Origin: Nonomuraea rubra
GTDB taxonomy: Bacteria; Actinomycetota; Actinomycetes; Streptosporangiales; Streptosporangiaceae
Assembly (NCBI RefSeq): GCF_014207985.1
Contig: NZ_JACHMI010000001.1
Location: forward strand, 417,001-481,000
DNA length: 64,000 bases
Direction: 5' to 3'
This document shows positions 50,183 through 58,100 of this stretch, one piece after another. Positions within the stretch are counted from its first letter, which is position 1. Each line of letters begins with the position of its first letter. The notes beneath the pieces were generated by a model that ran no database searches, was not told the origin of the DNA, and worked only from the letters and a program-made list of their open reading frames with translations. Made by a program: the position numbers and the translations under genes.

Positions 50183-52306
50183 ATGCCCGTAATCCCGCTC
50201 GACGACCACCATTGGGCGCTCACCACGCCCGCCTCCACGTACGTCGTAGGCGTGGAGATAGACCCGGACACCGGGGAGGCCGCGCCGCGGCAGACGTACT
50301 GGGGCCCGCGGCTCTCCGCCGAGGCCGCGCGGGAGGCCACCGGCCTGCCCGGGCGGCACGTCTCCAGCTTCTCCACACCCGGCGAGGCCGAGGAGCTGCT
50401 GCCGGTGGACGGCGGCAAGCGGTGGGGCTCGCCCTCGCTGCAGGTCGCGTTCGGCCACACGCGCTCGCTGGAGCTGCGCTTCACCGGGGCCGAGCGGCAC
50501 GACGAGGGAGGCGGCGCCGAGCGGCTGGACGTGCTGCTCGCCGACGCCCACCACCCGTTCGAGGTCGTGCTGTCGCTGCGGGTCCGCGACGACACCGACG
50601 TCATCGAACGCTGGACCACCGTCAGGGCCGGGGCCGAGGTCACCGTCACCCGCCTGGACTCCGGCAACTGGTTCATTCCCGACGCCCCGGCCTACCGCTA
50701 CAGCGGCGTCTTCGGCGCCTGGGCGGAGGAGTCGCAGCTCCAGCGCGGCCCGCTGCCGGTCGGCGAGCTGGTCTTCACCAGCCGCCAGGGCATCACCAGC
50801 CACGTGGCGAACCCCTGGGTGATGATCGACGCAGGGGAGGCCACCGAGGAGCACGGCGAGGTCTGGGGCGTCGCCGTGGCCTGGAGCGGGAGCTGGCGCC
50901 TGACCACCACGCAGCGGCCCGAGGGCGGCGTCTGCGTCTCCGGAGGCTTCGGCCACGACGGCCCGCGCTGGACGCTCGCACCGGGCGAGGAGCTGGTCAC
51001 ACCGTCCGCGCTGGGGCTCTACAGCACCGGCGGGTTCGGCGGGGCCAGCCGCGCCTGGCACGCGTACGCCCGCGGGCACGTGCTGCCGACCCCCTTCGAG
51101 GAACGGCCGGTGCTGTACAACTCGTGGGAGGCCACCACGTTCGCCGTCACCGAGGCGCACCAGCTCGAACTGGCCAAGACCGCCGCCTCGCTCGGCGTCG
51201 AGCTGTTCGTGATCGACGACGGCTGGTTCGGCCGCCGCGACGACGACACCACCTCGCTGGGCGACTGGTTCCCGCATCGTGAGCGGTTCCCCGACGGGCT
51301 GCGCGGCATGCTCGACGGCATCCGCGACCTGGGCCTGCGCGTCGGGCTGTGGGTGGAGCCGGAAGGGCTGAGCAAGGAGAGCGAGCTGTACCGGGCGCAT
51401 CCCGACTGGGCGCTGCACCTGGAGCACCGGCGCCGCGACGAGAAACGCGGCCAGCTCGTGCTCAACTTCGCCCGCGACGACGTACGCGAGTGGGCGCTCG
51501 GCTGGCTCGACCGGCTCGTCACCGAGCTCGGCCTCGACTACCTCAAGTGGGACATGAACCGCCCGTTCACCCAGGCCGGCTGGCCGGAACGCGGCGCGGA
51601 CCAGGACCGGGTCTGGATCGAGCACACCCGGGGCGTCTACCGGGTGATGCGGGCGCTGCGCGAGCGCCATCCCGGGCTGCGGATCGAGTCGTGCGCGGGC
51701 GGCGGCGGGCGCGTCGACTACGGGATCCTGCGCTACACCGACGAGGTCTGGCCGTCCGACAACACCGACGCCCGCGACCGGCAGACCGTGCAGCACGGGT
51801 TCTCCCAGCTCTACCCGGCCGGCACGATGTCCGCCTGGGTCACCGACTCGCCCAACCCGACCACCCGGCGCGCGATGCCGCTGCGTTACCGCTTCCACGT
51901 GGCGATGGCCGGCGTGCTGGGCGTCGGCGGGAACCTGTCGGAGTGGACCTCCGGCGAGCTGGAGACGGCCGCCGAGCTGATCGCCCAGTACAAGCGGGTA
52001 CGCAGGACCGTGCAGCACGGCATGCAGTACCGGCTGGCCGGCACGCCGGGGCAGGAGCGCTCGGCCGTGCAGTACGTGCTGGACGACCAGGTCGTGGTGC
52101 TGGTCTACAACCCGCTCGGCAACGCCAAGCGCGGCCCGCGCACGCTCCGGCTGACCGGGCTCGACCCGGACGCGCTGTACGAGCTGGAGTCCGACGGCTC
52201 CCGCCGGCACGGCGCCACGCTCATGGGCGCCGGCATCCGGCCGGCCGCGTGGGAGCCGATCGGGGCCGACCACCGCAGCGAGCTGGTGGTGCTCAGGAAG
52301 CTGTAG
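50183..52306 (+). CDS. Alpha-galactosidase, GH36
   Basis: A 707-residue retaining alpha-galactosidase hydrolysing raffinose/melibiose-type sugars. N-terminal beta-supersandwich (about 1-310), catalytic barrel (about 320-640) and C-terminal beta domain. Nucleophile Asp457 lies in LKWDMNRPF and acid/base Asp526 in WPSDNTDARDR; FVIDDGWFGRR and CAGGGGRVDYGIL are the other GH36 landmarks. There is no signal peptide, so it acts in the cytoplasm on imported sugar. Divergent from the ROK-ABC operon. Confidence 0.95.
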   Translation: MPVIPLDDHHWALTTPASTYVVGVEIDPDTGEAAPRQTYWGPRLSAEAAREATGLPGRHVSSFSTPGEAEELLPVDGGKRWGSPSLQVAFGHTRSLELRFTGAERHDEGGGAERLDVLLADAHHPFEVVLSLRVRDDTDVIERWTTVRAGAEVTVTRLDSGNWFIPDAPAYRYSGVFGAWAEESQLQRGPLPVGELVFTSRQGITSHVANPWVMIDAGEATEEHGEVWGVAVAWSGSWRLTTTQRPEGGVCVSGGFGHDGPRWTLAPGEELVTPSALGLYSTGGFGGASRAWHAYARGHVLPTPFEERPVLYNSWEATTFAVTEAHQLELAKTAASLGVELFVIDDGWFGRRDDDTTSLGDWFPHRERFPDGLRGMLDGIRDLGLRVGLWVEPEGLSKESELYRAHPDWALHLEHRRRDEKRGQLVLNFARDDVREWALGWLDRLVTELGLDYLKWDMNRPFTQAGWPERGADQDRVWIEHTRGVYRVMRALRERHPGLRIESCAGGGGRVDYGILRYTDEVWPSDNTDARDRQTVQHGFSQLYPAGTMSAWVTDSPNPTTRRAMPLRYRFHVAMAGVLGVGGNLSEWTSGELETAAELIAQYKRVRRTVQHGMQYRLAGTPGQERSAVQYVLDDQVVVLVYNPLGNAKRGPRTLRLTGLDPDALYELESDGSRRHGATLMGAGIRPAAWEPIGADHRSELVVLRKL

Positions 52307-52469
52307 ATCAGCGAGGCATGTCCTGGCCGTTAGGGTCTCGTGGGAGTGCGCAGTGGACCTGTCGCCGCTCGGGCGGGGCATGAGAGTTTGAGCCATGGAC
52401 GGGTCATCGGCCGGAGCGCGCGGCGGTGGCCCGCGTGGGGGTTTCACTGGTCATGAAGGGGGCTCCACC

Positions 52470-52802
52470 ATGGTCGAGAACTTCGCCGAACTGCCGGCTC
52501 CGTCGTCCGTACGGCTCATCGACTTCGAGGAGGCGCGGGTCGTTCCCGGCATCGTGCCCAGGTCGTTCATCCTGATCGTCAGCGGTACGAAGCCGTACCT
52601 CAACATGTCGGTCTCGCTCTCCCCGCTGGTCTACATCCAGCAGCCGGAGTACTGGGGCATCGAAGTGATCGGGTCGCTGCCCGGCATCGGGCTGCCCGCC
52701 ACGGCCCCGTACACGGTGTCGCTGCCGCTCGACGGCATCCTCGGCACCAAGGGGATCGAGGTCATCGGGGCCGGCAACCGCAAGACGTTCGACGTGCCGT
52801 AG
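52470..52802 (+). CDS. Small conserved hypothetical protein (110 aa)
   Basis: A 110-residue soluble protein, MVENFAELPAPSSVRLIDFEEARVVPGIVPRSFILIVSGTKPYL at the N-terminus, beta-rich, with the sub-motif G(I)EVIGS/GIEVIGA occurring twice (WGIEVIGSLPGIG and KGIEVIGAGNRK). A GGGGG ribosome binding site precedes the ATG at 52470; the frame is open 25 codons upstream. It is 15 bases before the methyltransferase gene, so the two are almost surely co-transcribed. Function unknown; it could be the methyltransferase substrate or a scaffold, but nothing in the sequence proves that. Confidence 0.65.
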   Translation: MVENFAELPAPSSVRLIDFEEARVVPGIVPRSFILIVSGTKPYLNMSVSLSPLVYIQQPEYWGIEVIGSLPGIGLPATAPYTVSLPLDGILGTKGIEVIGAGNRKTFDVP

Positions 52803-52817
52803 GAGGCGATCTCTCGT

Positions 52818-53888
52818 ATGACGCGGGCTTGGGACGCGATCGCCGGCGAGGCCGTGCGACGCGCCCTGGCCTGCGTGGACCGGCCCGCCTACACCGTCCT
52901 GCCCGGCGGGGCCGCGCTGCCGCAGATCCCGGGCCCGGCCGTGGTCGCCGGCATGCTGGAGCGGCTGGAGGTGGAGCCCGGGCACCGGGTGCTGGAGATC
53001 GGCACCGGGTCCGGGTTCTCCGCCGCCGTGCTGTCGCGGCTGGTGGGGGCGGGCGGGCACGTCACGTCCATCGACATCGACGCGCGGCTCACCGGGCGGG
53101 CCGCACGCCTGCTGGCGGACGACGGGTGCCGCAACGTACGGCTGGTCACGGGCGACGGCACCCGCTGGGCTCCCGCCGCCCCGGCCGCGAGCGATCAGCG
53201 GCGTCGGCGTTCCGGCGCGGGTTACGACCGGGTGATCGCCTGGGTCACGCCCGTACGCGTCCCGGACGTCTGGGTGCGGCAGTCGGCGCCGGGGGCGGTG
53301 ATCGTCACCCCGGTGCACCTCGCCCCGCTGGCCCGCGCCATGGCCGTGGTACGCCTGCGCCGCGGCGCCGGCCCCGACCGGCTCGCCGCCGACCTGCTGA
53401 TGCCGGGCGGCTTCGCCGAGGCCAGGCCCGAGCCACCCGGCCAGTGGCCGGTGCCCTCCTACGGCGTGGACGCGCTCACCCGCGACGCCGCGGGCCGGAT
53501 GTGGTGGGTGGCGGCCGAGTGGCTGCGCGCCCACGAGCCGGCCGTCGGCATGCGGCTGCTCGAACTGATGATCACCGACGGGCGTGGCGGCACCGGCTGG
53601 CCCGGCGCCGCCGACCTGCACGCCTACCTCCTGGCCACCCGCCCGGAAGGGCTGACCACGGCCGCCCTCGGCGACCAGGGCTGGGGCATCGGCTGCTCGG
53701 ACCCGGGCGGCGTGGCGCTGGCGGGCGTCTCGGGAGACCTGTTCGTGGCGGGCACCCCGGCCGCGGCCGAGCGGCTCGACCGGTGGGCGCTGGAGTGGCG
53801 CGAGCGGGGCCGGCCCGGCATGGCCGACCTGACGCCGCGCCTGCACCGGCGCGGCTCCGGGTGGGACGTGCGGGCAGCCGCCCCCTAG
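52818..53888 (+). CDS. Protein-L-isoaspartate O-methyltransferase-like SAM methyltransferase
   Basis: A 356-residue methyltransferase of the PCMT family with an additional C-terminal region of about 130 residues. SAM motif I is VLEIGTGSGFSAAVLSRL (58-75) and the acidic motif II follows (VTSIDID). The N-terminal substrate-loop motif of true PIMTs (TISAPHMHA) is replaced by LPQIPGPAVVAGMLERL, so repair of isoaspartate is not certain. Such PCMT homologues also occur in peptide-modification clusters. The end overlaps the convergent Ag85-like gene by four bases around a CTAG. Confidence 0.85.
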   Translation: MTRAWDAIAGEAVRRALACVDRPAYTVLPGGAALPQIPGPAVVAGMLERLEVEPGHRVLEIGTGSGFSAAVLSRLVGAGGHVTSIDIDARLTGRAARLLADDGCRNVRLVTGDGTRWAPAAPAASDQRRRRSGAGYDRVIAWVTPVRVPDVWVRQSAPGAVIVTPVHLAPLARAMAVVRLRRGAGPDRLAADLLMPGGFAEARPEPPGQWPVPSYGVDALTRDAAGRMWWVAAEWLRAHEPAVGMRLLELMITDGRGGTGWPGAADLHAYLLATRPEGLTTAALGDQGWGIGCSDPGGVALAGVSGDLFVAGTPAAAERLDRWALEWRERGRPGMADLTPRLHRRGSGWDVRAAAP

Positions 53889-54961
53889 GCCCCGAGCGCC
53901 TTGCGGATCATCGGGTACGAGCTCTTGAACTCCCTGATCCAGTACGGCCAGGTGTGCGTGCCGTTCCCGTACAGGTGGAGCGTGTGCGGGATGCGCAGCT
54001 GCTTGAGCCGCTTGCTCAGCGCCTTGCCCGTGTACGCCGAGATCGGCTCGCCCAGGTGCGCCGGATGCCACGGCGAGCCCGGCGGGTCGAGCGGGCCGTT
54101 GAAGCTGTTGGTGCCGCTGGAGAGGTAGAGGGCGACGCCCCTGAGGTTCGCGGCGAGGGCCAGCGGGTCGTTGGCCGCCCACACCCGCTTGTTCCGCTTC
54201 GGGTCGCCCCACAGCGCCAGCGGGTCCTGCTTCTCGCTGGCCTGGGCGTTCATGATGATCGCCGGGATGCCGGGCAGGCGGGTGGCCAGGATGCCGCTGT
54301 ACGCCCCGGCGAAGCGGAACATGCCGGGGTTGCGGGCGGCGTACTTGACGGCGCCGTACGCGCCCATCGACAGGCCCGCGATCGCGCGGCGGCCGCCGGC
54401 ACGGTAGCCGACCTCCAGCAGCCGGCGCACCTCGTAGGTGTGGAACGTGGCCCACGCGGGCGGCCCGCCCCTGCCGCCGTTGTACCAGTCCGTGTAGTTG
54501 CCGGCGCGGCCCGCCTCCGGCATGACGACGATGGCGTCCAGGTCGGCGGTGTGGGCGGAGACGTCGGTCATGCGGGTCCACGAGGTGTAGTCGTCCGCGC
54601 CGCCGTGCAGCAGGTACAGCACCGGCCACGTACGTCTCGCGCTCTTCGACCAGCCCTGGGGGAGGAGCAGCCGGACCGGCAGCATGCGGCCGACCGACGG
54701 CGAGGAGATCAGGATGTCCAGGGTGCGGGCGTCGAGGCGGCGCTCGCGCACCACGCGGGCCGGCCCTGGCAGCGCCTTCTGCCACGGCAGGTGGCCGGTG
54801 TCCCTGGTGGGCTGCGCCGTCGGCTTCGCGCTGGGCTGAGCCGAGCCCTCGGGGACGATCGACCAGTCCGGGTCGGCGCGGGCGGTGGAGACGCCAGGGG
54901 CGGACAGGACGAGCAGCGGCACCGTCGCCACGGCCAGCAGGCGGCGCATGCTTGATGACAT
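53885..54961 (-). CDS. Secreted Ag85-like esterase/acyltransferase (alpha/beta hydrolase)
   Basis: A 358-residue exported alpha/beta hydrolase of the esterase D/antigen 85 group. Signal peptide 5-28 (RRLLAVATVPLLVLSAPGVSTARA). Nucleophile Ser198 in AGLSMGAYGAV; catalytic His336 in YGNGTHTWPYW, which closely matches the NGTHSWPYW end of mycobacterial antigen 85 proteins. WAANDPLALAANLRGVALYLSSGT is also Ag85-like. Ag85 enzymes move mycolic acid between trehalose and arabinogalactan. The gene is divergent from the PKS gene 218 bases away. AGGAG lies before the ATG at 54961. A plain esterase remains possible. Confidence 0.85.
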   Translation of the reverse strand: MSSSMRRLLAVATVPLLVLSAPGVSTARADPDWSIVPEGSAQPSAKPTAQPTRDTGHLPWQKALPGPARVVRERRLDARTLDILISSPSVGRMLPVRLLLPQGWSKSARRTWPVLYLLHGGADDYTSWTRMTDVSAHTADLDAIVVMPEAGRAGNYTDWYNGGRGGPPAWATFHTYEVRRLLEVGYRAGGRRAIAGLSMGAYGAVKYAARNPGMFRFAGAYSGILATRLPGIPAIIMNAQASEKQDPLALWGDPKRNKRVWAANDPLALAANLRGVALYLSSGTNSFNGPLDPPGSPWHPAHLGEPISAYTGKALSKRLKQLRIPHTLHLYGNGTHTWPYWIREFKSSYPMIRKALGA

Positions 54962-55178
54962 GGTCGGGCTCCTTCGCCGGCAGTGCAGGCGAGGGTAGGC
55001 GGTGGGGCGGCGGCGCGGCTATGAGCGTCCGTACGAAATTCCGCCCCTCCTTGCGCCACGCCGGATAAATCATCACCGCCGTGACAAAACGCGGCCGAGG
55101 AATGTTCCGTCCGGGCCTGACCCTCGCCCCCGGCCCGTGGGTATCTTGGCCGATCACCCCGGATGCATGGGAGCGCTG

Positions 55179-58100
55179 ATGGACGTACCCGGCGAAGGTG
55201 AGATCCGCCGCTTCCTCGTCGCGCGGCTCGGCGACGACGTGGACCCCGATCGGCCCCTGGGCGAGTACGGGCTCTCCTCGCGCGAGTCGGTGGCCGTGGC
55301 GGCCGAGCTGGGAGAGCTGCTGGGCCGGGAGCTGAGCCCGACGCTCCTGTGGGAGCACCCCACCGTGAACCGCCTGGCCCGCGCGCTGTCCGCCCCCGCC
55401 GTCCCCGTACGCGCCGCGCCCCCCGCCGGCGTGCCCGTCGCCGTGGTCGGCGTGGGCTGCCGCTTTCCCGGGGCGCACGGGCCGCGGGCGTACTGGGAGC
55501 TGCTCATCGAGGGGCGCGACGCGGTCGGCGAGGTGCCGGCGGGGCGATGGGAGGCGTTCGGGACGGCGACCGCGCGGGCCTCCCGGTACGGCGGATTCCT
55601 GGCCGACGTGGCCGGGTTCGACGCGGAGTTCTTCGGCATCGCGCCGGGCGAGGCGGCGGCCATGGACCCGCAGCAGCGGCTGCTCCTGGAAACCGCCTGG
55701 GAGGCGCTCGAACACGGCGGCATCGCCCCCGGATCGCTGGCCGGCACGCGCACCGGGGTGTGGACCGGGATCTCCGGCAACGAGTACGCGTACCTGACCA
55801 CCGCCGACCTGGCCGCCGTGGACGCCTGGACGGCCACCGGCGCCGCGCTCGGCATGGGCGCCAACCGCCTGTCCTACCTGCTCGACCTGCGCGGCCCCTC
55901 CATGGCCGTGGACACCGCCTGCTCCTCCTCCCTCGTCGCCACCCACCTGGCGGTCTCCAGCCTGCGCGCGGGCGAGTGCGACCTGGCGCTGGCCGCCGGC
56001 GTGAACCTGCTGCTCTCCCCGGTGATCACCCTCGCCTTCGACCGGGGCGGCGGCACCGCGCCCGACGGGCGGTGCAAGGCGTTCGACGCCTCGGCCGACG
56101 GGATGGTGCGGGCCGAAGGGTGCGGGGTGGTGGTGCTCAAACGGCTCCCGGACGCCGTCCGGGACGGGGACCGCGTGCTCGCGCTCATCGGCGCCACCGC
56201 CGTCAACCAGGACGGCCGCTCCAACGGCCTCGTCGCCCCCAACCCTGAGGCGCAGGAGGCGCTGCTGCGGCAGGTGTACGCCGATCGCGGGCCCGACTAC
56301 CTCGAGGCCCACGGGACCGGCACGTTCCTCGGCGACCCGATCGAGGCCCGCGCCATCGCCGCCGCCATCCGCACCCCGGTGCTGCTCGGCTCCGCCAAGA
56401 CGAACCTCGGCCACCTGGAGGCCGCCGCCGGCATCGCGGGGCTCATCAAGACCGTGCTCGCCCTGCACCACGGCGTCATCCCGCCCAGCCTGCACTTCCA
56501 CCGCCCGAACCCGCACATCCCCTGGGACACGCTGAAGGTCGTCACCTCCCCGACCCCCTGGCCACGGGCGGACGCGCGGGCGGGGGTGTCGGCGTTCGGA
56601 TTCGGCGGCACGAACGCGCACGTCACCCTGGACGCCTACGGCGTGCGTGCGGACGCCGCCCCGCTCGGGAGCACCGCCAAGCACGTCTTCCTGTTCACCG
56701 ACACCACCGAGGCCAGGGTCCGGGACCACGCCCGGGTGATGGCCGCCTGGCGGCCGGACGCCGGCCTGCGGGACGTCGCCCACACCCTCGCCCGGCGCGC
56801 CGGACGGGGCAGGGTGGCGGCCGCCGTCGTGGCCGGCGACGCCGCCGAACTGGCCGAACGCCTCCGCGACCTGCGTCCCGCACAGGCGACGGGCCCGGGA
56901 CCCGGCCGGGTCGCGACCGCCGGGCCGGGTGCTGGGACTGGGCGGGTCGCGACCGCCGGGCCCACGCACCCGACGGGCGCGGGGCCGGTGTGGGTCTTCG
57001 GCGGCTACCGACCCCACCCTCCCGACCTGGGCCTCTACGACGTCGAGCCCGCCTACCGCCGGACGGTCGACGCAGTCGCCCCGCTGCTCGCCGCCGAGGC
57101 CGGCATCGACGTGCACGACCCGCTCCCCTCCGGCGTCGCCCAGATCCAGCCGATCCTCTTCACGGCTCAGCTCGCGCTGGCGGAGACCTGGCGGGCCTAC
57201 GGGTTCGAGCCGGCCGCCGTGATCGGGCACTCGATGGGGGAGGTGGCGGCCGCCGTGGTGGCGGGCGGGCTCCCGCTGCGGGACGCCGTCAAGGTGATCT
57301 GCACCCGGGCCAGGCTTCTCGGCGGCCTGGACGGCGGCGGCGCGATGGCCGTCGTGGGCGTGGGCGCCGGCGAGGTGCCCGCTGATCTTCACGTGGCCGT
57401 GTACGCGGCTCCGGGGCAGTGCGTGGTCACGGGCGAGCCGGAGCGGGTGGCGGCGTTCGCGGAGTCGGTGGCGGCGCGAGGGCTGTTCGCCCGGACGCTC
57501 ACGGCCGAGGGGGCCGGGCATTCGCCGCAGGTCAAGCCGCTGCTGCCGGTGCTCAGGGTGGAGCTGGCGGGGGTCGCGGGGGGTAAGCCCCTGGTGCCGT
57601 ACTACTCGGTGGTCTTCGAGGATCCCCGTGAGGTGCCGGTGTTCGAGGGGGCCTACTGGGCGGCGGGGGTGCGGCGTCCGGTGCGGCTCATGCAGGCCGT
57701 ACGCGCTGCCGTCGAGGACGGCTGGAGCCTGTTCACCGAGCTGAGCCCGCATCCGGTGCTGACCGGCGCGCTGCGCGACACCCTCCCGCCCACCGCCGTC
57801 CTGACGACCGGCGACCTCTACACGCAGCTCGCGACCGCCGCCACCGCCGTCCCCCCGCGCACCTCGGGGCGCGTCGTGGACGTTCCGCACTCCCCGTGGC
57901 ACCACGTCCGCCACTGGGCCGGCCCCCTGCCCCGGCCGAACTTTCTGGACGGCAAACTGGTCACAAGAGATTGGGCACCCGCGCCACCACGGGAGGCGGG
58001 CTCGTCCCGCGCGTGGCTCATCCTGGCCGATGAGGGGGATGCGCGGGCGGCCCGCCTCCATTCCCTGCTCGGCCCCACCTCCACACTGCTGCACGTCGAA

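Noticed and set aside
52470..53888. Lanthipeptide-type (FxLD) RiPP cluster
   Set aside because: The methyltransferase family fits, but there is no lanthionine synthetase, protease or precursor-like Cys/Ser/Thr core nearby, so only the looser pairing idea is kept.
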